50,357 bases of DNA from UBA2336 sp964597075 (GTDB taxonomy: Bacteria; Bacteroidota; Bacteroidia; Cytophagales; Cyclobacteriaceae): assembly GCA_964597075.1 (NCBI GenBank), contig CAZQXC010000007.1, positions 1 through 50,357 on the forward strand, written 5' to 3'. Positions 1 to 9,261 of the stretch are shown in pieces; positions within the stretch are counted from its first letter, which is position 1, and each line of letters begins with the position of its first letter. A model generated the notes under the pieces. It saw only the letters and a program-made list of their open reading frames with translations. It ran no database searches and was not told where the DNA came from. The position numbers were made by a program, and so were the translations under genes.

Positions 1-1265
1 CACCGGATTCGAAAGCCGGAATTTTTGATGACTTGTTCATCGACATTGGCGATCAGCAGTCGATTGAAAATGACCTGAGCACGTACAGCAGTCATTTAAA
101 AAACATGGCGCACTTCTTGGAATTTGGAAATAGCAAAATACTGGTGTTGATGGATGAATTGGGATCCGGCACCGATCCGAATTTTGGTGGCGCTATTGCA
201 CAGGCTATACTGCAAGCCTTGTTGAAAAAGCGCGTATGGGGTGTAGCTACTACCCATTACTACAATTTGAAGTTATTTGCTGGCCAACAACAGGGTATTC
301 GCAATGCCGCCATGCGTTTTGATGAGAAGAATATGGTTCCGTTGTATACCCTCGACATTGGAAAGCCCGGGAGTTCATTTGCGCTGGAGATCGCCCAGAA
401 AACAGGATTACCTGAAGACACACTGACAGCTGCCCGTAGCCTTGCCGGAAGTGAACTGGTGGGCTTTGAAACGCTGGTGCGAAACCTGGAGCAGGAACGA
501 AATGCATTAGCGGAGAAAACCAAACTACTCATCAAGCAAGATACTGACTTGAAAGTATTGCTGAAAAAATACGAGCTGTTGAGTGGTGAACTAGAAGTGA
601 AGAAAAAGCAAATTCTTAATAAGGCTAAAGAGGAAGCGAGCAATCTGTTAGCGGAAACAAACCGTGAAATAGAGAAAACCATTCGCCATATCCGGGAGAA
701 CCAGGCGCAAAAACAGGAAACCAGCAAAGTCAGAAAGAACCTGGAGGTACTTTCGCAGAAAGTAGCACGGCAGCAGGAAATACAAAAGCAAAAAACACCT
801 GCCGGACCAATAAAAGAAGGTGATCGGGTACGCTTGATCGGGCAGGACGGAAGTGGCGTGGTGCTGTCGGTAAAGGGTAAGCAGGCGATGGTACAATTTG
901 GTGAATTGAAATCAACGGTAGTATTGAGTAAACTCGAGCATGCCTCCCAAACCAAAGCCGATCAGGTAACTGAACGCAAGCTGCGATCGGTTGGATTAAG
1001 TTTGCACGAGAAGCGAGCCGGGTATAGTGCTGTACTGGATGTACGCGGAAGGCGGGTGGAGGAAGTGGTTCCATTGCTCGATCAGTTTATGGATACTTCC
1101 GTACTGCTGAGCCAGGGGGAAGTAAAAATTTTACATGGCAAAGGTGAGGGTGTACTTCGAAAAGTTATACGTGAACAACTTAGGAAGCACAAGCAGGTAG
1201 CTTCCGTTGCCGATGAGCATGTGGAGCGGGGTGGAGATGGGATTACGGTAGTAGTATTAAAATGA
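1..1265 (+). CDS. mutS2: Endonuclease MutS2, 3' part (5' end outside window)
   Basis: The frame is open from base 3 to the TGA at 1263-1265, giving 420 visible residues; the start and the Walker A loop lie before the window. The visible part begins in the MutS-family ATPase (FIDIGDQQSIE, then the Walker B region ILVLMDELGSGTDP). A long charged coiled coil follows (about visible residues 160-270), then a KOW-like beta segment (EGDRVRLIGQDGSG), then a C-terminal Smr domain with LDVRG and HGKGEGVLR, the signatures of the Smr nuclease fold. MutS-type ATPase plus Smr is the MutS2 architecture, a protein that acts on branched DNA or on collided ribosomes in characterised species. It is the last gene of its transcript, because a strong terminator starts at its stop codon. 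There is no sign of decay. The family call is secure; its role in this organism is inferred. Confidence 0.95.
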   Translation, partial: PDSKAGIFDDLFIDIGDQQSIENDLSTYSSHLKNMAHFLEFGNSKILVLMDELGSGTDPNFGGAIAQAILQALLKKRVWGVATTHYYNLKLFAGQQQGIRNAAMRFDEKNMVPLYTLDIGKPGSSFALEIAQKTGLPEDTLTAARSLAGSELVGFETLVRNLEQERNALAEKTKLLIKQDTDLKVLLKKYELLSGELEVKKKQILNKAKEEASNLLAETNREIEKTIRHIRENQAQKQETSKVRKNLEVLSQKVARQQEIQKQKTPAGPIKEGDRVRLIGQDGSGVVLSVKGKQAMVQFGELKSTVVLSKLEHASQTKADQVTERKLRSVGLSLHEKRAGYSAVLDVRGRRVEEVVPLLDQFMDTSVLLSQGEVKILHGKGEGVLRKVIREQLRKHKQVASVADEHVERGGDGITVVVLK

Positions 1266-1289
1266 AAAAGGCCTCTGAGAGGCCTTTTT
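1265..1289 (+). terminator. Bidirectional intrinsic terminator between mutS2 and a lipoprotein gene
   Basis: A perfect 11-bp stem (1265-1275 with 1279-1289) around a TGA loop. One arm begins with five A and the other ends with five T, so it can stop transcription on both strands. It serves mutS2 on the plus strand and the convergent lipoprotein gene on the minus strand. Confidence 0.9.
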
Positions 1290-1307
1290 ATAGAAAATTT
1301 CTTCTTA

Positions 1308-1799
1308 TTATGGATTGAATACAAATGTCCAAAGTCCATTAACGGCTTCTGTTCTTGCGCCTGGATAATCGCATTCTTCGCAATCCAAATCAGAAATGGT
1401 AAGTTGTCCTGAACTATTGATGGAGTAAACCATTGGAACACCATCATTTCTAACCAATGACCCGCTGTCTCCTGTACCAATATTTACAAATGACCAGGTG
1501 CCACTGGCAGGCCATGGGCTGGGTGTTGGTCTGTCGCCAGACACTGAAAAATTATAAGGCCCATCGGCAGCATTGCTGTTAAATGTCCCTGTAATGGTTA
1601 ACTTGAAATTGGTAAAATCGCCCGTTCTATTCGCACCATCCAGACTTGCACTTACAATATTCCAGGTCTTTGAAAGCTTGCCTAATTGAACCTGTTGAGC
1701 TATAGGTGCTGGATCTTTCCCACCACAATTGCTCATAAACACAACGGCACTTGCCAAAATCACAAAAGAAACCACTCTGGCCAATATTTTCATCATCAT
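1308..1799 (-). CDS. Small secreted lipoprotein, lipocalin-like (uncharacterised)
   Basis: 163 residues. The N-terminus is a lipoprotein signal peptide: MMMKILAR, a hydrophobic run, then the lipobox MSNC at about residues 22-25, so the mature protein starts with a lipidated Cys followed by GGKD. The rest is beta-rich, with Trp/Gly motifs (TWNIVSASLDG near the start, GTWSF in the middle, GLWTFVFNP at the end) that look like small lipocalin-type or Bacteroidota lipoprotein folds; this resemblance is by eye only. A CxxC-like pair (DLDCEECDYPG) is near the C-terminus. It lies alone, downstream of the ABC ATPase on the same strand with 120 bp between, and faces mutS2. Three ATG codons in a row make the exact start uncertain by two residues. 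Function unknown. Confidence 0.75.
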   Translation of the reverse strand: MMMKILARVVSFVILASAVVFMSNCGGKDPAPIAQQVQLGKLSKTWNIVSASLDGANRTGDFTNFKLTITGTFNSNAADGPYNFSVSGDRPTPSPWPASGTWSFVNIGTGDSGSLVRNDGVPMVYSINSSGQLTISDLDCEECDYPGARTEAVNGLWTFVFNP

Positions 1800-1919
1800 C
1801 TTAATAGGTTATTTGTTACGAATTTGGTGTTTATAGGGCACAAAATCAAACCTTAATGGCTGAAATGCAAATTTTACGGGGGTTTATCGGTTTAAATCGT
1901 TTGTTGTAACCCAATCCCG

Positions 1920-2567
1920 TTAGAGAACCTTAATGGCAGTGGGTTTATAGTCCATTACATTAACTATTTCCGCACCTTCCGGGTATTCCTCTGCCTGGTT
2001 GGAGGCAATGAATATGAGCCGGTTATTGGCCAATGATTTTAATTGATTCAGGTACCATGCCATCGCCTGCTGGTCGAGGTTGGTGCCGGGTTCATCCAAA
2101 AACAGCACAGGGGTATCTGTAAAAAAGGCCAGCCCAAGTTTCAGGCGTTGCTTCATGCCGGAAGAAAAGTTGGAAATAAATTTATTATGAGCATGCTCCA
2201 AATACATGGCCTCCATTACCAATTCCGGTGTGTAGTTGTTCTTTATTGATTTTGTTTTGAAGTGAAATTCAACCTGCTCCTGCAGGGTAAATTCTTCAAT
2301 TAAATCCATGTAGGGTGTCGCTACAGAAACCAGCGTATAAATTTCATCTGCTTCCACAGCAATGTTATCCATCCGATAGGTCAGCCTTCCGGAGCTGGGT
2401 GGCATCTGCCCCCACAATACTTGCAGAAGTGTTGATTTGCCTGAGCCATTAGGGCCGGTGATGGCGTAAATTTTTCCTTGTTGAAATGTTTGCGTGAGGT
2501 CTCGGAATATCCATTCGCGGTTATAACGTTTGCTCAACGCCTCAGTGGATATGGTGAACGAACCCAT
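1920..2567 (-). CDS. ABC transporter ATP-binding protein (CcmA-like size)
   Basis: About 215 residues with all ABC ATPase motifs: Walker A GPNGSGKST near residue 40, signature FSSGMKQRLKLG near residue 135, Walker B VLFLDEPGTNLD shortly after, and a switch region ending IASNQAEEYPEG. Its small size and SSGM signature resemble heme-exporter (CcmA) and related ATPases, but no permease gene is adjacent, so the substrate is unknown. It follows lpxA directly, and the position next to the lipid A genes suggests envelope work (inference). Start choice: ATG at 2567 leaves 4 bases after the lpxA stop; a GTG at 2579 would overlap lpxA by 8 bases and add 4 residues. Either implies translation coupled to lpxA. 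Confidence 0.85.
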   Translation of the reverse strand: MGSFTISTEALSKRYNREWIFRDLTQTFQQGKIYAITGPNGSGKSTLLQVLWGQMPPSSGRLTYRMDNIAVEADEIYTLVSVATPYMDLIEEFTLQEQVEFHFKTKSIKNNYTPELVMEAMYLEHAHNKFISNFSSGMKQRLKLGLAFFTDTPVLFLDEPGTNLDQQAMAWYLNQLKSLANNRLIFIASNQAEEYPEGAEIVNVMDYKPTAIKVL

Positions 2568-2571
2568 TCCG

Positions 2572-3360
2572 TTAATCACCTAAACCGTAGCCCTTCATAA
2601 TTCCCCGTTCTGAAGATCGAATAAAATCAATGATGTAATCACGTTCTTTACTCACCGGGATGGTTTCCATAATAATATCCAAGGCTTTGGTATTATTAAT
2701 ACCCTTCATAAAGATATAGCGATAGATTTCCTGGATATCTGAAATTTTTTCAGATGTAAAACCTCTTCTTCTTAACCCCACAGAATTAATCCCGGCATAG
2801 GCTAAAGGTTCGCGTGCTGCTTTCGTGTAAGGCGGAACATCTTTACGCACCAACGAGCCACCGGAAATCATAACATGAGCACCCACTTTTACAAACTGAT
2901 GCAGTGCACTGGCGCCTCCAATAATTGCCCAGTCGTCAATGGTTACATGACCGGCCACCTGCACCGTATTTACGAGAATGCAATTGTTGCCAATGATGCA
3001 ATCGTGCGCCACGTGTACATAAGCCATCAGCAGGCAATTTTTTCCTATTTCAGTTTTGAGTTTATCGTGTGTGCCACGACTGATAGTTACGAACTCGCGG
3101 ATAACCGTATTATCGCCAATATACGTTTCTGTTTCTTCGCCAGCGAATTTCAGATCCTGAGGAATAGCAGAAATGGAAGCGCCTGGGTATACTTTTACAT
3201 TCTTACCCAATCGTGCGCCATCGAAAATAACTGCGTTTGGACCAATCCAGCTTCCATCGCCTATCACAACATTTTTACCAATGGTGGCAAAGGGTTCAAT
3301 AATTACGTTCGCGCCAATTTTAGCTTCGGGGTGAACGTTGGCTAGTGGATGATAACTCAT
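2572..3360 (-). CDS. lpxA: Acyl-ACP--UDP-N-acetylglucosamine O-acyltransferase
   Basis: 262 residues, the usual LpxA length. The N-terminal two thirds are hexapeptide repeats of a left-handed beta helix (IGANVI, IGKNVV, IGDGSW, LGKNVK and so on). The catalytic-region motif HVAHDCIIGNNC carries His119, equivalent to E. coli His125. The GGASALHQFVKVGAHVMISGGS and GLRRRGF segments are LpxA-specific, followed by a short helical C-terminal domain. It transfers a 3-hydroxyacyl chain from ACP to UDP-GlcNAc, the first step of lipid A synthesis in the cytoplasm. Its ATG overlaps the TGA of lpxC-fabZ by 4 bases (ATGA), so the two are coupled. Acyl chain length cannot be judged from the sequence by eye. 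Confidence 0.97.
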   Translation of the reverse strand: MSYHPLANVHPEAKIGANVIIEPFATIGKNVVIGDGSWIGPNAVIFDGARLGKNVKVYPGASISAIPQDLKFAGEETETYIGDNTVIREFVTISRGTHDKLKTEIGKNCLLMAYVHVAHDCIIGNNCILVNTVQVAGHVTIDDWAIIGGASALHQFVKVGAHVMISGGSLVRKDVPPYTKAAREPLAYAGINSVGLRRRGFTSEKISDIQEIYRYIFMKGINNTKALDIIMETIPVSKERDYIIDFIRSSERGIMKGYGLGD

Positions 3361-4754
3361 GCGTCTTTACGGACAATGCTGGCGGTCATAGTACCTTCAC
3401 AAACTAATGTATTACCAACAAATGCACGACCATACATTTTAGCAATACCGCGTTTAATGGGGACAACCAGGTCACATTGAATAACCAAGGTATCACCCGG
3501 CAATACCATTTTTCTAAACCTGAAATTCTCGATTCCTAAGAAATAGGTCCAGTAATTTTCCGGATCGGGTACAGTGCTCATCACCAGTATACCACCGATT
3601 TGTGCCATGGCTTCAATTTGCAATACACCCGGCATTACCGGGTTGCCAGGAAAGTGTCCTTGAAAGAATGGCTCATTGGCGGTAACATTCTTTACTCCGG
3701 CAACACTCTCTGTATCGAGGTAAATAATTTTGTCGATTAACAAAAAGGGGTAGCGGTGTGGAAGGGTTTGCCTGATTTTATTAATGTCCATTACCGGGGG
3801 AAGGCTTGGATTGTATTTTGGCCTTCCTTGCTTATCGGCTTCGGCCATTGCTTTTTTCAATTTCTTGGCAAAGGCTACATTGGCTGCATGCCCGGGACGG
3901 GCAGCTAATATCTGTGCTTTAAGCGGTCTGCCGGCAAGGGCAAGATCACCAACAATGTCAAGCAGTTTATGGCGAGCTGGTTCGTTTTTATAGCGAAGTT
4001 CAATGTTGTTTAAAATGCCTTCATGCTTAACGGAAACTTTAGGCTTGCCAAGCATTTTAGCAATGTTAGCCAGTTCATCCTCTTTCACTACGCGATCAAC
4101 AATAACAATGGCGTTATTCAAATCACCACCGCGGATGAGATTGTTATTGTAAAGCATTTCCAGTTCATGCAGAAAACAAAAGGTACGACATGACGCAATT
4201 TCTTTTTCAAACTGTTGAATGTCGGTAATGGAGGCATGCTGACTTCCTAATACAGGTGAGTTATAATCGATCATTACCGTAATGCGATAATCATCGAGTG
4301 GGAGTGCAGCAATTTCTACATTACGAGCAACTTCACGATAAAATATAGGTTCTTGTACTTCGAAAAAATCCCGTAAGGCATTTTGTTCTTCTGAGCCGGC
4401 AGTTTTCAGCGTTTCAACAAACTGAATGGAACTTCCATCCATAATGGGGCATTCGGGTCCATCAATCTGGATGAGTACATTGTCAAGTTCCAGGCCTACC
4501 AAAGCAGCCAGCGTGTGTTCTATGGTGCTTACACGTGCACCACTTTGTTCAATGGTAGTTCCCCTTGAAACGTCTACCACATTGTCACAATCTGCATTTA
4601 TAATAGGTGAACCAGGTAAATCGATGCGTTGGAATTTAATACCATGATTAGGCTTTGCCGGTAAAAAGGTGACATTGGTTTTGGCTCCTGTATGAAGGCC
4701 TACGCCCGAAAGCGACACCGATTTTTCAATGGTCTGTTGTTTAATATTCTGCAT
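3357..4754 (-). CDS. lpxC/fabZ: Bifunctional UDP-3-O-acyl-GlcNAc deacetylase / 3-hydroxyacyl-ACP dehydratase
   Basis: 465 residues from the ATG at 4754; an in-frame TTG at 4775 would add seven residues but LpxC homology starts at QQTIEKSVSLSGVGLHTG, so the ATG is preferred. Residues 1 to about 310 are LpxC: zinc-site motif STIEHTLAAL (His80), and the HKLLDIVGD motif with its second zinc ligands. From about residue 323 comes a complete FabZ: LPHRYPFLLID, then GHFPGNPVMPGVLQIEAMAQ holding the catalytic His and Glu. LpxC commits the cell to lipid A; FabZ supplies unsaturated acyl-ACP for fatty acid elongation, so the fusion joins two pathways that compete for 3-hydroxyacyl-ACP. This fusion is a known Bacteroidota trait. 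A 102-bp gap separates it from lpxD upstream. Confidence 0.97.
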   Translation of the reverse strand: MQNIKQQTIEKSVSLSGVGLHTGAKTNVTFLPAKPNHGIKFQRIDLPGSPIINADCDNVVDVSRGTTIEQSGARVSTIEHTLAALVGLELDNVLIQIDGPECPIMDGSSIQFVETLKTAGSEEQNALRDFFEVQEPIFYREVARNVEIAALPLDDYRITVMIDYNSPVLGSQHASITDIQQFEKEIASCRTFCFLHELEMLYNNNLIRGGDLNNAIVIVDRVVKEDELANIAKMLGKPKVSVKHEGILNNIELRYKNEPARHKLLDIVGDLALAGRPLKAQILAARPGHAANVAFAKKLKKAMAEADKQGRPKYNPSLPPVMDINKIRQTLPHRYPFLLIDKIIYLDTESVAGVKNVTANEPFFQGHFPGNPVMPGVLQIEAMAQIGGILVMSTVPDPENYWTYFLGIENFRFRKMVLPGDTLVIQCDLVVPIKRGIAKMYGRAFVGNTLVCEGTMTASIVRKDA

Positions 4755-4856
4755 GCTTTGCGTAAAAGATGGCAAATTTAACCCCGAATAGGGGGAATAT
4801 CAAAACCCTTGATTTTGGGTGTATTTAAGGGTTAAATAAGGAGGTAAGGGGACACC

Positions 4857-5933
4857 TCACTGTTTTAATGAATCTTCGTCTACCGAGGACTCTTGCTTGG
4901 CTCCATTTGTCATTTTTTCCAATTGACGGAGGCGGTCATTAAGTTCAGGTAGTTTTTTGAAAACGGCATAGGAACGGAAGTAGTCCTTAATATCAAATAC
5001 TGGGTAGCCAATCAGCTTCTGACCTTCTTCTTTAATTGATTTGGATATGCCGCCCTGCGCGCCAATACTGGTGTTGTTAGCAATGACCAGGTGCCCGGCT
5101 ATACCAACCTGCCCGGCTATTACACAGTGCTCACCCACCTTTGTAGAGCCCGAAATTCCTGTTTGGGCCGCAATAACTGTATTCTTCCCAACCTCTACAT
5201 TGTGGGCAATCTGAATAAGATTGTCCAGTTTAACACCTTGGCGAATAATCGTTGAGTCACCATACATCGTAGCACAGTCAATTACCGTATTCGCACCAAT
5301 GACTACATCGTCTTCTATGATAACGTTGCCCATTTGCGGAATCGATTTATAAGTGCCATCAGGTTGCGGGGCAAACCCAAAACCATCGCTGCCTACCACG
5401 GTGCCTGCATGCAGCACACAGTTGTTACCGATTTTCGTGTCGGTATAAAGTTTAACATTGGGATGCAGAATAACATTGTTGCCGATAACCACATTATCGC
5501 CCACAAAAACATGCGGATAGATTTTTACATTATCACCAATCGTAACATTATGGCCAATATACGAGAAGGCACCGCGGTAAATATTTTTTCCAGCAACACT
5601 TTTGTTTCCCATAAAACTGGGTTCTTCAATTCCCGTTTTCTGAAAGTTCATCATCTTATGGTACTCTTCCAGTAATACGGTGAAGCTGTTATACGGATCG
5701 GCTACTAAAATAAGGTTGGACTTAATTTCTTTACGTGGCGTAAATTCCCTGCTTACAATAACGGCTGATGCCTGTGTTGTATAAATATAGTTCTCGTATT
5801 TTGGGTTTGATAAAAATGCAATCTGACCAAGCTTGGCATCCTGAATTTTTGCGAGCATGTTTATTTTAACATGGCCATCACCCTTCACCTCTCCGCCAAG
5901 CATGGCGGCTATCTGACTAATGGTAAATTCCAT
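4857..5933 (-). CDS. lpxD: UDP-3-O-(3-hydroxyacyl)glucosamine N-acyltransferase
   Basis: 358 residues, a normal LpxD length. An N-terminal uridine-binding domain (residues 1-100, with IAFLSNPKY) precedes a long beta helix of hexapeptide repeats. The catalytic motif NLIQIAHNVEVGKN carries the active-site His, and VVGSDGFGFAP is typical of LpxD. The C-terminus ends in a helix with a coiled-coil character (LPELNDRLRQLEKM) and an acidic tail. It adds the N-linked acyl chain in lipid A synthesis, directly after LpxC. It is preceded by the HD protein on the same strand. A perfect -7 box (TATCTTTG on the minus strand, 5989-5982) lies about 45 bases upstream of the ATG but lacks a clear -33 partner, so an own promoter is possible. 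Confidence 0.96.
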   Translation of the reverse strand: MEFTISQIAAMLGGEVKGDGHVKINMLAKIQDAKLGQIAFLSNPKYENYIYTTQASAVIVSREFTPRKEIKSNLILVADPYNSFTVLLEEYHKMMNFQKTGIEEPSFMGNKSVAGKNIYRGAFSYIGHNVTIGDNVKIYPHVFVGDNVVIGNNVILHPNVKLYTDTKIGNNCVLHAGTVVGSDGFGFAPQPDGTYKSIPQMGNVIIEDDVVIGANTVIDCATMYGDSTIIRQGVKLDNLIQIAHNVEVGKNTVIAAQTGISGSTKVGEHCVIAGQVGIAGHLVIANNTSIGAQGGISKSIKEEGQKLIGYPVFDIKDYFRSYAVFKKLPELNDRLRQLEKMTNGAKQESSVDEDSLKQ

Positions 5934-5978
5934 AGGTTACCTGGGTAATTGGTCGAAAACTAATCGTGCCTGAGGCAT

Positions 5979-7219
5979 TCACAAAGATACATTTTTAGGC
6001 CAGCAGAGGTAGTTTTTTTTAACGATTTTGCTGATCGCTTTAATGCTTGGCAGATCTGATGCCTGAGCAATATCCAGAACCTCTCCCGTCTTCATCAAGA
6101 TATTTATTTTTTGGCCTTCTGTATAGGCTTCATTGGTTACAGTTCCATGTGAGAACAAGTAGGGAGACTCTGAGCGGAGGGTACCAAAGGTTTTAGAAAT
6201 TCCTGATCGAACCTTTTCAACATGCGACTTTTTAATGGGCTCACTGCTCAGCACAATTTGGAAGAGTTTTCGCTCGCACAGCATAGTGGAGAGGGTGGCC
6301 AAAATGAAGTCATCATGATTTAACCAAAACTTAACGGCACCCCATATATCATGATCATCCAGTTTGCCAAATAAGGTAAGGGTGCCTGTATTTTCTTTAA
6401 AATCGCCTAGTGTAACGCTATGCTGGAGAAAATAACTTAACGCTTCACTGGCCGGAACGATTTCTCCAGCCTTTACCAGATGTTGCGCTCTTTTGATAAG
6501 GTTCACCACCATCCGCTCAGCGCTTACGGTTGTTTTGTGCAAGTACACTTGCCAGTACATCAATCTTCGGGCGTTTAAGAAGTTCTCAATACTGTATATA
6601 CCTTTTTCTTCAACCACCAATTGATCCTGATGTACAGTAAGCATGGCAATAATCCGATCTACACCAATAGTGCCTTCCGGAACACCACTAAAAAAGCAAT
6701 CGCGCATTAGGTAATCCAACCGATCAATATCCAGCTGGCTGGCAATAAGTTGGTGAAAGAACTTCCGTTTGTAACTATTTCTAAAAATTTTTAGAGCGAG
6801 CGTAAGGTCACCATTAAACTCTTTATTAAGCTGTTGCATGAACAGGTAGGAAATGCTTTCGTGCTTGATGCCGGTAAGCAATGAGTCTTCCAGTGCGTGG
6901 GAAAAGGGTCCATGACCGAGATCGTGTAATAAAACAGCGATCAGGGAGGCTTCATATTCCTCTTCCGATATTAAAATTCCTTTACTCCGNNNNNNNNNNT
7001 ACGGAGACTATCCAATACGCGGCCCATCAGATGCATGGCACCTAAGGCATGCTGAAAGCGTGTATGCTGTGCGGATGGGTAAACAAAATCGGTTAGGCCC
7101 AGTTGTTTAATATGCCGTAACCGCTGAAACCAGGGATGCTGAATAATATCGAAAATTAATTCACCTGGAATTTTGATAAAGCCGTACACCGGGTCGTTGA
7201 TTATTTTCTTTTTGTTCAA
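5979..7219 (-). CDS. HD-domain phosphohydrolase (dGTPase/SpoT-like), interrupted by an assembly gap
   Basis: Read across the gap this is a protein of about 408 residues. The N-terminal piece (7219-7001) holds INDPVYGFIKIPGEL and the first metal ligand region AQHTRFQHALGAMHL. After the ten N, the frame resumes at 6989 with SKGILISEEEYEAS and the HD motif LLHDLGHGPFSHALE, then runs to the TGA at 5979-5981. This matches the HD phosphohydrolase family that hydrolyses (d)NTPs or related nucleotides; the substrate here is unknown. The first codon is TTG at 7219: the upstream frame has no ATG before a stop at 7238-7240, and the family starts at this point. It is divergent from porX with 40 bases between. 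The two halves are out of phase over exactly ten N, so the gap length must be wrong. Confidence 0.85.
6990..6999. other. Assembly gap of ten N inside the HD gene
   Basis: Ten undetermined bases. The flanking reading frames need a gap length that leaves remainder 2 on division by 3, so ten is a placeholder. The flanks read CTCCG on one side and CGGAG on the other on the minus strand. Confidence 0.98.
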
Positions 7220-7259
7220 GAGAGCGGTTGATATTCTTTACCTTAGTGAAAATTTAGAT

Positions 7260-8822
7260 ATGCAAAGATATAGCATTTTGTGGGCAGACGATGAAATAGA
7301 CTTACTCAAGCCTCATATTTTGTTTTTAGAGCAACGGGGCTACGATATTACGCCTGTGAATAATGGCTCCGATGCCGTTGAACTTTGTCAGGAGAAGCAC
7401 TTTGATGTTGTTTTTCTGGATGAGAATATGCCTGGCTTATCCGGCCTGGAAGCGCTGGATCAGATAAAAAGTAATAAGCCTAATCTTCCGGTGGTGATGA
7501 TTACTAAAAATGAAGAGGAACAGATTATGGAGGAGGCTATCGGAGCTCAGATTGCTGATTACCTCATTAAGCCCGTTAATCCCAATCAAATTTTACTTTC
7601 GGTTAAAAAAATATTGGATAATAAACGGTTGATTATCGAAAAGACGAATCTTTCCTATCAACAGGAGTTTCGTAAAATAAGTATGGCGTTTATGGATGAT
7701 ATGAGCCATGAACAATGGGCTGACATCTATAAGAAATTAGTGCATTGGGAACTTCAACTTGATCAATCGGATAATCAGGATATGGGGGAAGTGCTGGAGG
7801 CTCAAAAAACTGAAGCGAATGCAAATTTCGCAAAGTTTGTGATCAGGAATTATGACAAATGGCTTAATGATGCAACTGCTGATAAGCCGCTACTTTCCCA
7901 TCAACTGTTAAAGAGAAAAGTTTTTCCGTGGGTAGGAAAGGATACCCCGGTGTTTTTAGTATTAATTGATAATCTTCGGTTCGATCAATGGAAAATGATT
8001 GAACCGATAATTGATGATTACTTTACGGTTGAACAGGAGGAAACATATTACTCTATTTTACCAACTACTACGGCTTATTCACGTAATGCAATTTTTTCGG
8101 GAGTAATGCCAAGTGAAATGGCCAAGAGCCACCCTGAGCTTTGGGTTGGTGAAGATGAAGACGAAGGTAAAAATAATTTTGAAGATGAATTTCTAGGCAA
8201 GCAGCTCAAAAAAAATAATATCAACGTTAAATTTTCGTACACTAAAATAAAAAACCTTGAACAAGGTCGAGCCCTTGCCGATACGGTTAATAACTTGTTT
8301 CAAAACAATTTCAATGTTATCGTATACAATTTTGTAGATATGCTGTCGCATGCCCGAACGGACATGGCTATGATTCGTGAACTGGCTCCCGATGAGTCTG
8401 CCTACCGTTCCATTACCCGCTCATGGTTTATTCACTCACCCTTAATGGAAATTTTGAAGACGATAGCGGAACGAAAAGCAAAGGTTATTATTACTACCGA
8501 TCACGGCACCATCCGTGTAAAGCGACCGTTTAAAATTGTTGGCGATCGAAGTGTTAATTCAAATCTGCGCTACAAGCAAGGTAAGAACCTGGGTTTTGAG
8601 GGTGGAAAAGTTATGGATATTTCAAAGCCAGAACGACTTTTTCTGCCTAAAATGAATGTTTCAACTTCGTATGTCTTTGCTACGGAAGATCAGTTCTTTG
8701 CCTATCCCAATAACTATAATTATTACGTAAACTTTTATAAGGACACCTTTCAGCACGGAGGGGTTAGTTTGGAAGAGATGATTATCCCCATAATTTTATT
8801 AAATTCGAAGAATGCATCCTGA
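7260..8822 (+). CDS. porX: PorX-type response regulator with PglZ phosphatase-like domain
   Basis: 520 residues from the ATG at 7260; a longer open frame upstream would run into the divergent HD gene and does not look like PorX. Residues 1-120 are a receiver domain with Asp10/Asp11, phospho-acceptor Asp54 in VVFLDENMPG, Thr82 and Lys104. A helical linker (about 125-215) leads into an alkaline-phosphatase-superfamily PglZ domain with VLIDNLRFDQW (Asp237), the catalytic-type Thr run at 269-271 (LPTTTAYSRNAIFSG) and the metal motif TTDHGT. PorX works with the sensor PorY and sigma factor SigP to control the type IX secretion system in Porphyromonas, and its PglZ domain is a zinc phosphodiesterase. 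It overlaps tsaE by 11 bases. A secreted T9SS-type protein is also encoded in this window (21.8-23.7 kb). Confidence 0.93.
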   Translation: MQRYSILWADDEIDLLKPHILFLEQRGYDITPVNNGSDAVELCQEKHFDVVFLDENMPGLSGLEALDQIKSNKPNLPVVMITKNEEEQIMEEAIGAQIADYLIKPVNPNQILLSVKKILDNKRLIIEKTNLSYQQEFRKISMAFMDDMSHEQWADIYKKLVHWELQLDQSDNQDMGEVLEAQKTEANANFAKFVIRNYDKWLNDATADKPLLSHQLLKRKVFPWVGKDTPVFLVLIDNLRFDQWKMIEPIIDDYFTVEQEETYYSILPTTTAYSRNAIFSGVMPSEMAKSHPELWVGEDEDEGKNNFEDEFLGKQLKKNNINVKFSYTKIKNLEQGRALADTVNNLFQNNFNVIVYNFVDMLSHARTDMAMIRELAPDESAYRSITRSWFIHSPLMEILKTIAERKAKVIITTDHGTIRVKRPFKIVGDRSVNSNLRYKQGKNLGFEGGKVMDISKPERLFLPKMNVSTSYVFATEDQFFAYPNNYNYYVNFYKDTFQHGGVSLEEMIIPIILLNSKNAS

Positions 8823-9261
8823 TGTTAAGGTACAGGCTACTGTATTTACCCCTATATCCCTTGCTGATCTGCAAAATGTTGCCAGCAAGCTACTAGCGTT
8901 GTTGGGGGACATTAGGATTTGTATTGTAACTGGCGAAATGGGGTCAGGAAAGACATCACTGGTGAAAGCCTTTGGAAGAGCATTGGGGGTTGACGATACT
9001 ATGAGCAGCCCTACTTTTTCCCTGGTAAATGAATACCATACTTCTTCGGGTAAGAAAATTTATCATTTCGATTTATACCGACTAAAATCAGAAAGAGAAG
9101 CATATGACATAGGAGCTGAAGAGTATTTTTATTCAGGCGATTATTGTTTTGTTGAATGGCCGGACAAAGTTACTTCCTTGCTACCCAACACCTATGCAGA
9201 AGTAAAAATTGAAGTAGTCGATCATGTTCATCGGAAAATTGAATTCCTAATCCATGGCTGA
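8812..9261 (+). CDS. tsaE: tRNA threonylcarbamoyladenosine biosynthesis ATPase
   Basis: 149 residues, normal for TsaE. Walker A GEMGSGKTSLVKAF near residue 41, then the family motifs SSPTFSLVNEY and HFDLYRL, and a Walker-B-like VEWPDKV. TsaE is the ATPase partner of TsaB and TsaD in making t6A37 on tRNAs that read ANN codons. Its start overlaps the end of porX by 11 bases and its end overlaps the alanine dehydrogenase start by 8 bases, so the three genes form one tight operon. The other t6A genes are not in this window. Confidence 0.95.
   Translation: MHPDVKVQATVFTPISLADLQNVASKLLALLGDIRICIVTGEMGSGKTSLVKAFGRALGVDDTMSSPTFSLVNEYHTSSGKKIYHFDLYRLKSEREAYDIGAEEYFYSGDYCFVEWPDKVTSLLPNTYAEVKIEVVDHVHRKIEFLIHG

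Noticed and set aside
3357..4754. LpxC-FabZ fusion as a new system
   Set aside because: This fusion is well known in Bacteroidota; it is recorded as a lineage marker only.
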